DNA of 51,418 nucleotides from Saccharopolyspora oryzae (GCF_027853915.1 NZ_JAQGLA010000049.1:1-51418); one strand, 5' to 3'. Positions 31,786 through 41,078 are shown, counted from the first letter of the stretch. The notes: generated by a model from the sequence alone, not told the origin. Numbers and translations are program-made.

Positions 31786-33258
31786 TCACGACGCGCTGTA
31801 CTTGGTGGTGCAGGGCGACATTCCTTCTTGGACGCCGACGCGGAAGGCTTCCACCCGGGCGAAGCCGACCGGGACCTGGTCGCCGTTGACGTCGGCCGCG
31901 ATCAGGCCGTCCTCGCCGAGGAGCGCGGACACGCCCTCGTCGATGTCGTCGGCCACCACGCGGAGGCTGCCGACCGGGTTCCGCTTGCCGATCGGGTCCT
32001 CCACCAGCAGGCCGCTCCAGGCGCCGACCATGCACGCCGTGCGCAGGCCCGCCGCCGGGTCGTCCAGCGGGAGACCGGCCGCCTTCTGCACCGAGAGCGC
32101 GTAGCGCGAGGCGACCTGGGCGTAGGCGGCGAAGTCGCCGTAGCCGGACTCGACGTCCTTGTTCGGCGGCTTGGCGATCTTCTGCAGCGTCGGCAGGTCG
32201 AGCGAGATGGTGTTCGTCGACTCGCAGTAGGTCGCCGGGGTGGTGGGCTTGCGACCGGCGCACGCGGACTGGTCGGTGGTGATGCGCGGCGGCTCGGCGC
32301 CGGTGTCGCGGAAGACCTCCCGCAGGCTCTTCTCGACGGCTTCGAGGCCCTTCTGGTCCACTGGGAGGTCGGTGTCCTGCTCGGCCTTCCACGAGCTGAA
32401 CAGCGTGGTGCGCTTGGAGACGTCGTTGAAGTCCATCTTGGCGCAGCGCTGCGGGCCCTCGTCGAAGCCGTACTGGAAGGCGGTGACCCGGTCGAAGGCG
32501 CTGCCGTGCGCGTTGCTGCCCTGGAAGTCGGACTTGCCGGGGGAGTCGCGGATGAAGCTCAGCACGCCCATGACCTCGTTGAGGCCCTGCCCGGTGGAGA
32601 TCTGGAAGTACTTCGAGGACCCCTCGGCGACGTGCCGGAAGTAGGCGCCGGTGAAGCAGTCGGCCTGCTGCTCCAGCACGATCACCTGGTCGTCGCTGCG
32701 GACGGTGCGTGCCCGGTGCTGCACGGCGTGGCCCATCTCGTGGGCGAGCACGGCGACCACGGCCATCGGGCCGAAGCTGTTGTCCAGCTCGGGGAGCAGG
32801 GTGCCGCGGTCCCAGGCGATGAGGTCGTCCGGCGGGCAGTAGAACGCGTTGACCACGCCTGCGGTGTTCTCGCCGCACACCTGGGTGCCGGGGCCGCCTG
32901 CGTCGTAGGAGACCAGGCGCTTGACGGGCGCGAACTGCTGGCGGTGGAAGGCCTCCGGGAAGACCGCGGTCCAGTAGTCGTCGATGTCGGCCACGGCGTT
33001 GCGGGCGAGCTTGTCCATCGGGCCGTTGTCGGTGCCCTCGACGGGCAGCGGCGACTCCGGGGCTCCGGGCTTCGGGCCGCTGGGGCCGTTGGTCACCGGC
33101 AGTCCGGCGACCTCGGTGGTCGAGTAGCTGCCCATCGTGGTCGGGGTACCGCTGATCTGCTGGGCGCAACCGGCGACCAGCGCGATGCAGGTGAACGCGG
33201 ACAGCGCGGTGCCGAGGATCCGCTTCCGCCGTCGGTTTCTCGTCGATACCCGTGCCAC
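31786..33258 (-). CDS. Putative neutral zinc metallopeptidase, lipoprotein
   Basis: This 490-residue exported lipoprotein has the lipobox VAGC (Cys31). The zinc-protease motif HEMGH (residues 173-177) is in VVAVLAHEMGHAVQHRAR, with a downstream EQQAD (Glu196) as probable third ligand. The domain YWTAVFPEAFHRQQFAPV ... FYCPPDDLIAWDRGTLLPEL is typical of the putative neutral zinc metallopeptidase family. Its substrate is unknown. A second, shorter paralogue lies immediately upstream at 33392-34546. Confidence 0.85.
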   Translation of the reverse strand: MARVSTRNRRRKRILGTALSAFTCIALVAGCAQQISGTPTTMGSYSTTEVAGLPVTNGPSGPKPGAPESPLPVEGTDNGPMDKLARNAVADIDDYWTAVFPEAFHRQQFAPVKRLVSYDAGGPGTQVCGENTAGVVNAFYCPPDDLIAWDRGTLLPELDNSFGPMAVVAVLAHEMGHAVQHRARTVRSDDQVIVLEQQADCFTGAYFRHVAEGSSKYFQISTGQGLNEVMGVLSFIRDSPGKSDFQGSNAHGSAFDRVTAFQYGFDEGPQRCAKMDFNDVSKRTTLFSSWKAEQDTDLPVDQKGLEAVEKSLREVFRDTGAEPPRITTDQSACAGRKPTTPATYCESTNTISLDLPTLQKIAKPPNKDVESGYGDFAAYAQVASRYALSVQKAAGLPLDDPAAGLRTACMVGAWSGLLVEDPIGKRNPVGSLRVVADDIDEGVSALLGEDGLIAADVNGDQVPVGFARVEAFRVGVQEGMSPCTTKYSAS

Positions 33259-33391
33259 TGACGCGCCCCATCCTGTGCAGGTGCCGAAAGTTCTGCGCGC
33301 ACCGGACGCCCCTGCGCCCTCCGGTGCTCGCCGAAGCCTATCGGGTGACGGATCATCCCCACCGCGATCTGGTCGAGGTCGCAGCGCGCGT

Positions 33392-34546
33392 TCAGCGGCA
33401 GGCGGTCGCGCCGCCGAGCACTCCGCTGCGGAAGGCGCTGATCCGGTCGAATCCGGTCAGCGGGCGGGCGATGTCGTCCGAGTCGAGCACGACGCTCACC
33501 GCCTCGTCCAGATCGCCTTGCGACAGCCCGGGTTGCGCCGCTGTGTATGCGCCGGTGAGGCACATCGTCTGCTCGCCGGTCGTCGGGCGGCCGAGCTCGG
33601 CGTTGGCGGCTCGCGCGTACTTCGCGGCCAGCAGGGTGGTGACGGCCTGGTCGCCGATGTCGGCGTGCACGCGGGCGAGCGCGGTGCGGTCGAGGTCGAC
33701 TGCCGGTGGCGTCCACCGCGCACCGTGCTGCGCAACCAGATCGCTGAAGTACTGGGAGATCCCGTCGGTGCGGAGGGCTTGGTCCAACGGAGCGTTGGGG
33801 CCGTCGGGCGGCAGCCCGGCCATCGGCGTCTCGGTCACCTCGGTGCATCGGCGCGGGCCGTTGGCGAAGCCGTCTTGGAACGCGGTGACGCGCTCGAAGG
33901 CGGTGCCGTGCGCATCGGTGCTGTTGGTGCTCACCGGATCGCGGAACAGGGTGATCGCGCGCAGTGCCCGGTCCAGCTGCTCGGCGTCGACGCGCAGGCG
34001 CGCGGAGCGGCCGTCGACGACGGAACGCACGTAGGAGCCGGAGAAGCAGTCGGCCATCGCTTCGAGGCGCACGGGTGCCGCGTCGGCGCCGATCCCCGCG
34101 CGCTGCTGCACCGCGTGGCCGAGCTCGTGCGCGAGCACCACGACGACCGCAGCGTCCCCGTAGTGCTCGCGCAGGACCGGCAGCAGCGCAGCGCGGTCCC
34201 AGGCGATGGCGTCGACGGTCGCGCAGTAGTAGGCGTTGCCCTCCAGGTCGCGCACGTCGGCGGAGCAGGGCGGGGCGGTGCCCGAGCCGTTGGTGTCGAC
34301 GGAGAAGAACCCGCCGTCGAGGTTGCGCCACGGCTTGCCGAACACCGCCGGGAACTGCGCGGCCCAGTAGTCCTGGACGTCGGTGACCGCGGTGGCGGCG
34401 AGCCGGTCGACGTCGCCCTGATCGGTGCCGTGCACGAATCCGGGGTCGACGGTGTGATCGGCCACACGCGGCGGTTCCGGGGGTGCTGCTGCGCAGGAGC
34501 TGATGAGCAGCAAGATCATCATCGTCACAGGTCCGAGCGCGCGCAC
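33392..34546 (-). CDS. Putative neutral zinc metallopeptidase, lipoprotein (paralogue)
   Basis: This 384-residue paralogue of the 31786 gene product shares DVQDYWAAQFPAVFGKPW, YYCATVDAIAWDRAALLPVL, HELGHAVQQRAG and LEAMADCFSGSYV, so the zinc site is intact. A short signal (MRALGPVTMMILLLISSC) places the lipobox cysteine at about residue 18. GTG 34546 gives the signal a normal length; the frame extends to 34594 without a ribosome site. The two genes are in tandem (133-nt gap) and the sequence between them holds no gene. Confidence 0.8.
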   Translation of the reverse strand: MRALGPVTMMILLLISSCAAAPPEPPRVADHTVDPGFVHGTDQGDVDRLAATAVTDVQDYWAAQFPAVFGKPWRNLDGGFFSVDTNGSGTAPPCSADVRDLEGNAYYCATVDAIAWDRAALLPVLREHYGDAAVVVVLAHELGHAVQQRAGIGADAAPVRLEAMADCFSGSYVRSVVDGRSARLRVDAEQLDRALRAITLFRDPVSTNSTDAHGTAFERVTAFQDGFANGPRRCTEVTETPMAGLPPDGPNAPLDQALRTDGISQYFSDLVAQHGARWTPPAVDLDRTALARVHADIGDQAVTTLLAAKYARAANAELGRPTTGEQTMCLTGAYTAAQPGLSQGDLDEAVSVVLDSDDIARPLTGFDRISAFRSGVLGGATACR

Positions 34547-34623
34547 ACCGCCAAGCTTCCCACCCGCTGCGGCGGTCGGTACGTCCGCACGCACCGCGCC
34601 GGTCCGGTATATGGTCCGCTCCC

Positions 34624-37173
34624 GTGAGAGCCGTCCACCGTTTCACCGTGCGCGCCCACCTGCCCGAGCCGTTGAGCGCCCTCGGCACGTTGGCGACCAA
34701 CCTCCGCTGGGCCTGGCACCCGCCGACGCAGGACCTGTTCGCGGCGGTCGACCCGCAGGTGTGGTCGGCGGTCGGCGGCGATCCGCTGCGGCTGCTCGCC
34801 GAGGTGCCCGCCGAGCGGTTGCGGCACCTGGCCGGTGACGAGGACTTCCTGGCCCGCACCCGCGCGGTTGCCGACGACCTGCGCCGCTACCGGACCGTGC
34901 CGCGCTGGTACCAGCAGCGGCAGGACGAAGGCGCCGACCTGCCCGACTCCATCGCCTACTTCTCCATGGAGTTCGGCCTCACCGAAGCGCTGCCCAACTA
35001 CTCCGGCGGGCTCGGCGTGCTCGCCGGCGACCACCTCAAAGCCGCCTCCGACCTGGGCGTTCCGCTGATCGGCGTCGGGCTGCTGTACCGGTCGGGCTAC
35101 TTCCGGCAGGCGCTGTCCACCGAGGGCTGGCAGGTCGAGCACTACCCGGTGCTGGACCCGCGCGGCCTGCCGCTGGAAGTGCTGACCGAGGAGTCCGGCA
35201 AGCCGGTGCGGGTGCAGGTGGCGATGCCCGCCGGGCGCACCCTGCACGCCCGGATCTGGAAGGCGCAGGTCGGCCGGGTGCCGCTGCTGCTGCTCGACAG
35301 CGACCTGCCGGAGAACGACGACGACCTGCGCAGCACCACCGACCGGCTCTACGGCGGCGACGCCGAGCACCGGATCCGCCAGGAGATCCTGGCCGGCATC
35401 GGCGGCATGCGCGCGGTCCGCGCCTACTGCGAGCTGACCGGGCACCCGCAGCCCGAGGTGTTCCACACCAACGAGGGCCACGCCGGCTTCCTCAGCTTGG
35501 AGCGGGTCCGCGAGCTCCAGGACGAGCCCGGCCTGCAGTTCGACCAGGCGGTGGCGGCGGTGCGCGCCGGGACGGTGTTCACCACGCACACCCCGGTCCC
35601 CGCGGGCATCGACCGGTTCCCGGTGGACCTGGTGCGGCACTACTTCGGCGACGGCTCCGCGCAGGCCCTGCTGCCCGGCGTGCCGACCGACCGGGTGCTG
35701 GCGCTCGGCGCCGAGGACAACCCGGGCATGTTCAACATGGCGCACATGGGGCTGCGGCTCGCGCAGCGCGCCAACGGGGTGTCGGAGCTGCACGGCGAGG
35801 TCATCCGCAAGATGTTCCGCGGTCTGTGGCCGGGGTTCGGGCTGGAGGACATCCCGATCAAGTCGGTGACCAACGGCGTGCACGGGCCGACCTGGTCCGC
35901 GCGGGAGCTGGGCAAGCTGCTCGGCGAGTCCGAAATGGACAGCGGAGCGGGCCTGCGCGGCATGGAGCCGGTCAGCGACTCGCTGCTGTGGGAGCTGCGC
36001 TGCTCGCTGCGCCAGCGGCTGGTCGACGAGGTGCGCCGCCGGTTGCGCACCGCGTGGTTGCAGCGCGGTGCGTCGGACCTGGAACTCGGTTGGTGCGACT
36101 CGGTGTTCGACCCGGACGTGCTGACCATCGGCTTCGCCCGCCGCGTGCCGACCTACAAGCGCGCGACGCTGATGCTGCGCGACACCGAACGGCTGCGGGA
36201 GCTGCTGCTCAACGCCGACCGCCCGGTGCAGATCGTGGTGGCCGGCAAGTCGCACCCGGCCGACGAGGGCGGCAAGGCGATGATCCAGCGGATCGTGCGC
36301 TTCGCCGACCAGGCCGACGTGCGGCACCGCATCGTGTTCCTGCCCGACTACGACATGTCCCTGGCGCGCTACCTGGTGTCCGGGTGCGACGTGTGGTTGA
36401 GCAACCCGGTGCGGCCGCTGGAGGCGTGCGGCACGTCGGGGATGAAGGCGGCGCTCAACGGCGGGCTGAACCTGTCGGTGCGCGACGGCTGGTGGGACGA
36501 GATGTACGACGGCCACAACGGCTGGGCGATCCCGAACGCGGACGGCGTCAGCGACCCCAACCGGCGCGACGACCTGGAGTCCGCGGCGCTCTACGAGCTG
36601 ATCTCCGAGCACGTGGCGCCGATGTTCTACGAGCGAAACACCGACGGCGTGCCGGGCAAGTGGATGTCGATGGTGCGCCACACCCTGGCCACGCTCGGCC
36701 CGCGGGTGCAGGCGTCCCGGATGATCCGCGAGTACGTCGACGGCCACTACGGCCCGGCGGCCCGCTCGATGCGGGCGATGACCAGCGACGACTTCCGCGG
36801 CGCGCGCGAGCTCGCGGACTACCGGGCGCGCTTGCAGGCGGCGTGGACCTGGGTCCGGGTCAGCGACACCGAGATGTCGGTGGAGAACGGGACGCCGCTG
36901 CTCGGCGGTCAGGTGACGGTGCGGGCGCGGGTCGACCTGGCCGGCCTGGACCCGTCCGATGTGGACGTCGAGGTCGTGGTGGGCCGGGTCGACGACTCCG
37001 ACGTGCTGCACGACTTCGTCGCGGAGTCCATGCGGCCGACCGCGGACGACCGCTACGAGGCGACGGTGACGCTCCCGCACGCCGGACCCGCCGGCTACAC
37101 GGTCCGCGTGCTGCCCCGCCACCCGCTGCTGTCCGGCTCCGCCGAGCTCGGGAAGGTCGTCCTCGCCGGGTGA
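34624..37173 (+). CDS. glgP: Alpha-glucan (glycogen) phosphorylase
   Basis: This 849-residue GT35 phosphorylase releases glucose-1-phosphate from glycogen or maltodextrin. It is of the short type with an N-terminal DUF3417-like segment (LPEPLSALGTLATNLRWAWHPPTQDLF). Core motifs are IAYFSMEFGLTEALPNYSGGLGVLAGDHLK, FHTNEGHAGFLSLER, FTTHTPVPAG, VTNGVHGPTW and the pyridoxal-phosphate lysine Lys608 in ACGTSGMKAALNGG. A C-terminal beta domain of about 100 residues follows. TATGGT eight bases before the GTG indicates a leaderless transcript. The stop overlaps the first base of the terminator hairpin. Confidence 0.9.
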   Translation: MRAVHRFTVRAHLPEPLSALGTLATNLRWAWHPPTQDLFAAVDPQVWSAVGGDPLRLLAEVPAERLRHLAGDEDFLARTRAVADDLRRYRTVPRWYQQRQDEGADLPDSIAYFSMEFGLTEALPNYSGGLGVLAGDHLKAASDLGVPLIGVGLLYRSGYFRQALSTEGWQVEHYPVLDPRGLPLEVLTEESGKPVRVQVAMPAGRTLHARIWKAQVGRVPLLLLDSDLPENDDDLRSTTDRLYGGDAEHRIRQEILAGIGGMRAVRAYCELTGHPQPEVFHTNEGHAGFLSLERVRELQDEPGLQFDQAVAAVRAGTVFTTHTPVPAGIDRFPVDLVRHYFGDGSAQALLPGVPTDRVLALGAEDNPGMFNMAHMGLRLAQRANGVSELHGEVIRKMFRGLWPGFGLEDIPIKSVTNGVHGPTWSARELGKLLGESEMDSGAGLRGMEPVSDSLLWELRCSLRQRLVDEVRRRLRTAWLQRGASDLELGWCDSVFDPDVLTIGFARRVPTYKRATLMLRDTERLRELLLNADRPVQIVVAGKSHPADEGGKAMIQRIVRFADQADVRHRIVFLPDYDMSLARYLVSGCDVWLSNPVRPLEACGTSGMKAALNGGLNLSVRDGWWDEMYDGHNGWAIPNADGVSDPNRRDDLESAALYELISEHVAPMFYERNTDGVPGKWMSMVRHTLATLGPRVQASRMIREYVDGHYGPAARSMRAMTSDDFRGARELADYRARLQAAWTWVRVSDTEMSVENGTPLLGGQVTVRARVDLAGLDPSDVDVEVVVGRVDDSDVLHDFVAESMRPTADDRYEATVTLPHAGPAGYTVRVLPRHPLLSGSAELGKVVLAG

Positions 37174-37221
37174 CCCGTGAGTCTTTTGGGCCGCTGGGGC
37201 AGCCCAAAAGACTCACGGGTC
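37172..37221. terminator. Perfect 20-bp hairpin between convergent genes
   Basis: GACCCGTGAGTCTTTTGGGC (37172-37191) pairs fully with 37202-37221 around a 10-nt loop. It begins inside the glgP stop codon and ends 5 nt before the stop of the convergent transporter gene, so it can serve both. Confidence 0.9.
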
Positions 37222-37225
37222 CTGG

Positions 37226-38410
37226 TCAGACGGCGACGGGTGCCGGAGTGCTCGGCTGCCTGGTCCGGTGCTGCAGGTAGCCCGCCCACGCCGTGGCGAG
37301 CAGGGCCGCTGCTCCGATCGCGGCGCCGACCCAGGCCACCGAGGTGAAGCCGAGGCCTGCGTTGATGGCCAGACCGCCCAGCGCCGGTGCGACGGTGTTG
37401 CCGATGTTGAAGGCCGAGGTGTTGCCGGCGCCGACGAGCGTCGGTGCACCGGGCGCGAGCGCGAACACCCGGGACTGCAGGGCGGGGTTGGTGATGAACC
37501 CGCTCACGCCGAGGGCGAAGACGAGCGCGGTGGTGATCAGCGCGTCGTCCGCCGCGACCGCGAGCAGGGCGGAGGCCAGGACCAGGGTGCTCAGGCCGAA
37601 CAGCAGGGTGCGGATCGGGTGCGCGTGCGCGGTCCGGCCGCCGATCGACATGCCGAGCAGACCGCCGACCCCGAACAGCGCCAGTTGGGCCGGTACCCAC
37701 TGCTCGGGCAGTCCGGTCACGTCGGTCAGCAGCGGTGCCAGGTAGCTGAAGGAGACGATGACCGCGCCGAACGTCAGCGCCGTGATCGCGTAGGACAGCC
37801 AGAGCTGGGGCCGGTTCATCGCGCGCAACTCGGCTGAGATGCTGCGCTTTTCCCCTTGCGCACCAGCGTCTTCGCGGATCGTGAGCAGCGAGCACAGCAA
37901 GCTGCCCAGCGTCAGCGCGGCGACGGCCCAGAACACCGCGCGCCAGCCGGTGAACTGGCTGAGGGCGGTGCCCGCCGGAACACCGACGATGGTGGCTAGC
38001 GTCAGCCCGCCGGCGATGATCGCGACGGCCCGGCTCCGCGCGTTCGGCGCTACGAGCGATACGCCGGTCGCGACCGCGACGGCCCAGAAGCCGGCGTAGG
38101 ACAGCGCGCTGACGATGCGGGTGGCGAACAGGACCCAGTAACCCGGGGCGAGCGCGCCCACGACGTGCGCGGCGATGAAGACGACCTGCAGCGCCGCCAG
38201 GGCGGTCCGGCGCGGCCAGCGCATCGTGGCGATGGCCAGCAGCGGGGCGCCGACGACCATGCCGATGGCGAACGCGGAGATCAGCAGGCCCGCGTCCGGG
38301 ATGGAAACCCCCAGGTCGGAGGCGATGTTCGGGAGCAGTCCGGAGAGCATGAACTCCGAGGTGCCCTGGGTGAATATGCCCAGACCGAGGACGTAGATGG
38401 CGAGGGGCAC
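37226..38410 (-). CDS. MFS drug efflux transporter (Cmx/arabinose-efflux type)
   Basis: This 394-residue 12-helix major facilitator is of the drug:H+ antiporter class related to chloramphenicol exporters. It shows LGLGIFTQGTSEFMLSGLLPNIASDLGVSIPDAGLLISAFAIGMVVGAP (helices 1-2), RTALAALQVVF and the motif-C-like GGLTLATIVGVPAGTALSQFTGWRAVFW. GGAGGTTCC immediately precedes the GTG at 38410. It is divergent from a TetR gene over a palindromic operator (38461-38482), the common repressor/efflux arrangement. The drug is unknown. Confidence 0.85.
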   Translation of the reverse strand: MPLAIYVLGLGIFTQGTSEFMLSGLLPNIASDLGVSIPDAGLLISAFAIGMVVGAPLLAIATMRWPRRTALAALQVVFIAAHVVGALAPGYWVLFATRIVSALSYAGFWAVAVATGVSLVAPNARSRAVAIIAGGLTLATIVGVPAGTALSQFTGWRAVFWAVAALTLGSLLCSLLTIREDAGAQGEKRSISAELRAMNRPQLWLSYAITALTFGAVIVSFSYLAPLLTDVTGLPEQWVPAQLALFGVGGLLGMSIGGRTAHAHPIRTLLFGLSTLVLASALLAVAADDALITTALVFALGVSGFITNPALQSRVFALAPGAPTLVGAGNTSAFNIGNTVAPALGGLAINAGLGFTSVAWVGAAIGAAALLATAWAGYLQHRTRQPSTPAPVAV

Positions 38411-38460
38411 GGAACCTCCAGCACGGCGGTGATCGGTGGTGCGCTCCGACGCTAGCAGTG

Positions 38461-38482
38461 TTTTGAAGCGATCGATTCAAAA
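38461..38482. promoter_or_regulatory. TetR-type operator between efflux and regulator genes
   Basis: TTTTGAA-N8-TTCAAAA is a perfect 7-bp dyad, and the inner CGATCG is also symmetric, so 20 of 22 positions are palindromic. It lies 50 nt before the transporter GTG and 46 nt before the TetR ATG, and is strikingly AT-rich for this genome. Confidence 0.75.
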
Positions 38483-38528
38483 TTGTGAGGTTTTCGTCCA
38501 CCCGCTCCAAAACGGTTAGGGTGGCGGT

Positions 38529-39128
38529 ATGGCCAGGCCGCGGAAGTTCGACGAAGCCCGCGTCATCGACGCGGCGATGGACACCTTCTGGCGTCGCGGG
38601 TACGAGGCGACCTCCACCCGGGACCTCAGCGAGCGCACCGAACTCGGGCCGTCCAGCCTCTACAACGCCTTCGGCGACAAGCACCAGCTCTACCTGCGCA
38701 GCCTGCGCCAGTACCAGGAGACAGCCACCGCCGAGCAGGTCGAGGTGCTCCGCGCGCCCGGCCCGGTCGAGGACCGGCTGCGCAACCTGCTGGCCACCGC
38801 GATCGACACCGACCTCTCCGGCACCGACCGGCCGGGCTGCTTCGCCATCAACGCGGCGATCGAGCGAGCGGCGGTCGACCCCGACGCCCGGGAGCAGGTG
38901 CGGCAGAACTTCGCGGTGGTGGAGGAGGCGCTGCGCGAAGCCCTCGCGGAAGGCCAGCGCTCCGGCGAGATCGACCAGACCCGCAGTGCGGAAAGCCTGG
39001 CCCGCCAGGTGCTGAGCACGTACTACGGCCTGCGCGTGCTCGCCCGCGTCCAGCCGGACCGCTCAGCGCTCCTGGACGTGGTGGAGAACCTGCTGAAAAG
39101 CTGCGCGGCCGCTGAGGACCGCGGCTAG
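38529..39128 (+). CDS. TetR-family regulator of the adjacent efflux gene
   Basis: This 199-residue repressor has the helix-turn-helix MARPRKFDEARVIDAAMDTFWRRGYEATSTRDLSERTELGPSSLYNAFGDKHQLY and a C-terminal domain with GCFAINAAIERA, as in the TetR_C-16-like group. TAGGGT six bases before the ATG indicates a leaderless transcript. It probably represses the divergent MFS gene. Its stop overlaps that of the convergent regulator gene in CTAG (39125-39128). Confidence 0.88.
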   Translation: MARPRKFDEARVIDAAMDTFWRRGYEATSTRDLSERTELGPSSLYNAFGDKHQLYLRSLRQYQETATAEQVEVLRAPGPVEDRLRNLLATAIDTDLSGTDRPGCFAINAAIERAAVDPDAREQVRQNFAVVEEALREALAEGQRSGEIDQTRSAESLARQVLSTYYGLRVLARVQPDRSALLDVVENLLKSCAAAEDRG

Positions 39129-40063
39129 ACGCCGGCGCGGAAGGTCCGGCGGTAGGCGAGGGGAGCGACGCCGATCTCGGCGTGGAGGTGCTGGCGCAGC
39201 GAGGCCGCCGTGGCGAAGCCGACCTGCTCGGCGATCTCGTCGATCGGCAGATCGGTGGACTCCAGCAGGTGGCGGGCCCTGGCCACGCGCTGCTGGATCA
39301 GCCACCGGCCGGGGCTGACGCCCACCTCCTCGCGGAACCGGCGGGCGAACGTGCGGCCGCTCATCCGCGCGTGCTCGGCGAGATCGGCCAGCGCCAACGG
39401 CGAGTTCAGGTTCGCGGTCGCCCAAGCCCGGGTCGCAGCCGTGCTGGAGGTCGTCGGATCGGGCATCGGGCGCTCGATGTACTGGGCTTGGCCGCCCTCC
39501 CGCCACGGCGGCACCACGCACCTGCGCGCGACCTGGTTCGCCACCTCGCTGCCGTGGTCCTTGCGCACGAGGTGCAGGCACACGTCGACGCCGGAAGCCG
39601 CGCCCGCGGAGGTCAGCACGTCGCCGTCGTCGACGTAGAGCACGTCGGGGTCCAGCTGGACCGCGGGGAACAGCCGCCGGAACAGGTCGGTGCAGCACCA
39701 GTGGGTGGTGGCCGGGCGGCCGTCGAGCATCCCAGTCGCGGCGAGTGCGAACGCCGCCGTGCAGATCGACACGATGCGGGTGCCCGGCCGGATCAGCGCG
39801 AGCGCGTCGGCCACCGGCCGCGGCAGCTCCGCAGCGAGCCGGGTCATGTCGTAAGGCGGGATCACGACGGTGTCCGCAGTGCCCAGCAGCTCGGGACCGT
39901 GCTCCGCGGTGATCAAGAAATCCGCGTCGCTGCGCACCGGACCGCCGTCGACGGTGCAGGTCAGCACCTCGTAGCGACCGTCGGCGCTGCCGAAGACCCG
40001 ATTGGGGATGCCGAGCTCGAACGGGTAGACCCCGTCGAGCGCGAGGACCACGACCCGATGCAT
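39125..40063 (-). CDS. GlxA-family regulator (DJ-1/PfpI domain + AraC HTH)
   Basis: This 312-residue regulator has an N-terminal DJ-1/PfpI-like domain (VVVLALDGVYPFELGIPNRVFG ... IVSICTAAFALAATGMLDGRPATTHW), with the cysteine of the nucleophile elbow kept in SICTAAF. The C-terminal double helix-turn-helix is of the AraC type (LALADLAEHARMSGRTFARRFREEVGVSPGRWLIQQRVARARHLLEST ... IAEQVGFATAASLRQHL). It is divergent from the quinone-oxidoreductase-type gene at 40133, its likely target. Confidence 0.88.
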   Translation of the reverse strand: MHRVVVLALDGVYPFELGIPNRVFGSADGRYEVLTCTVDGGPVRSDADFLITAEHGPELLGTADTVVIPPYDMTRLAAELPRPVADALALIRPGTRIVSICTAAFALAATGMLDGRPATTHWCCTDLFRRLFPAVQLDPDVLYVDDGDVLTSAGAASGVDVCLHLVRKDHGSEVANQVARRCVVPPWREGGQAQYIERPMPDPTTSSTAATRAWATANLNSPLALADLAEHARMSGRTFARRFREEVGVSPGRWLIQQRVARARHLLESTDLPIDEIAEQVGFATAASLRQHLHAEIGVAPLAYRRTFRAGV

Positions 40064-40083
40064 GGCACGATCCTATCGAATGT

Positions 40084-40097
40084 TGGCATTCTTGCCA
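40084..40097. promoter_or_regulatory. Dyad between GlxA-type regulator and oxidoreductase
   Basis: TGGCA-TTCT-TGCCA is a perfect 5-4-5 inverted repeat 21 nt from the regulator start and 36 nt from the oxidoreductase start. It is a plausible binding site for the regulator. Confidence 0.5.
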
Positions 40098-40132
40098 TTT
40101 CGCCGGTGGCCCGGATGCGGCAGCCTCGGGGC

Positions 40133-41077
40133 ATGAGCGAAACGATGCGCGCGATCAGCCAGGACGAGTTCGGCGGCCCGGAGGTGCTGCGCGAAGTCGA
40201 GCTGCCGCGCCCCGAACCCGGTCCGAGCCAGGTGCTCGTCCAGGTGCACGCGGCCGGGGTCAACCCGACGGACTGGAAGCACCGCGCCCAGCAGCGGTTC
40301 CTGGGGACACCGCCGTACGTGCTCGGCTGGGACGTCTCCGGTGTGGTGGTGGCCGTCGGCACCGGCGTCACCCTGCACAAGCCGGGCGACGAGGTGTTCG
40401 GCATGCTGCCCTACCCGCACGGTGCCGGTTCGCACGCCGAGTACGTCACCGGCCCGGCCCGCGCGTTCGTCCCCAAACCGTCCGAAGTGGACCACGTGCA
40501 GGCGGGTGCGATCCCGCTCGTAGCCCTGACCGCCTGGCAAGCGCTGGTGGACACCGCGCACCTGCAGGCCGGTCAGCGGGTGCTGATCCACGCTGCCGCC
40601 GGAGGTGTCGGGCACGCGGCAGTGCAGATCGCCAAGGCACGTGGCGCTTACGTGATCGGCACGGCGAGCGCGGGCAAGCACGAGTTCCTGCGCGGCTTGG
40701 GCGCCGACGAGCTGATCGACTACCGGGAGACCGACTTCGCCGACGTGGTCAGCGAAGTCGACGTGGTGCTGGACACCATCGGCGGCGACTACCGCGGCAG
40801 GTCGCTGCGCACCCTCCGGCGCGGCGGCGTGCTGGTCTCCATCCTCCCGTACGGCCAGGAAGAGCTGGCGGCCGAAGCCGAGCAGCTGGGGATGCGGGCC
40901 GAGACGATGCTCGTCGAAGCCGATCAGGCAGGCATGCGCGCCATCGCCGCCCTCGTCAAGTCGGGGCAGCTGCGCGCCGAGATCGCCGCGACGTTCCCGC
41001 TGGCCGAGGCGGCCAAGGCGCACGAGCTGGGCGAAACCGGCCGCACCACCGGGAAAATCGTGCTGACCGTGCGCTGA
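40133..41077 (+). CDS. NADPH:quinone oxidoreductase-type (MDR family)
   Basis: This 314-residue medium-chain reductase without the structural-zinc cysteines reduces quinones or activated alkenes with NADPH. MRAISQDEFGGPEVLREVELPRPEPGPSQVLVQVHAAGVNPTDWKHR is the GroES-like start, and the Rossmann motif is LIHAAAGGVGHAAVQIAKARGAYVIGTAS. ATG 40133 fits family length; the open frame upstream is antisense to the regulator. Expression is probably controlled by the divergent GlxA-type regulator. The gene converges on the membrane protein gene with a 1-nt gap. Confidence 0.88.
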   Translation: MSETMRAISQDEFGGPEVLREVELPRPEPGPSQVLVQVHAAGVNPTDWKHRAQQRFLGTPPYVLGWDVSGVVVAVGTGVTLHKPGDEVFGMLPYPHGAGSHAEYVTGPARAFVPKPSEVDHVQAGAIPLVALTAWQALVDTAHLQAGQRVLIHAAAGGVGHAAVQIAKARGAYVIGTASAGKHEFLRGLGADELIDYRETDFADVVSEVDVVLDTIGGDYRGRSLRTLRRGGVLVSILPYGQEELAAEAEQLGMRAETMLVEADQAGMRAIAALVKSGQLRAEIAATFPLAEAAKAHELGETGRTTGKIVLTVR

Positions 41078-41078
41078 G

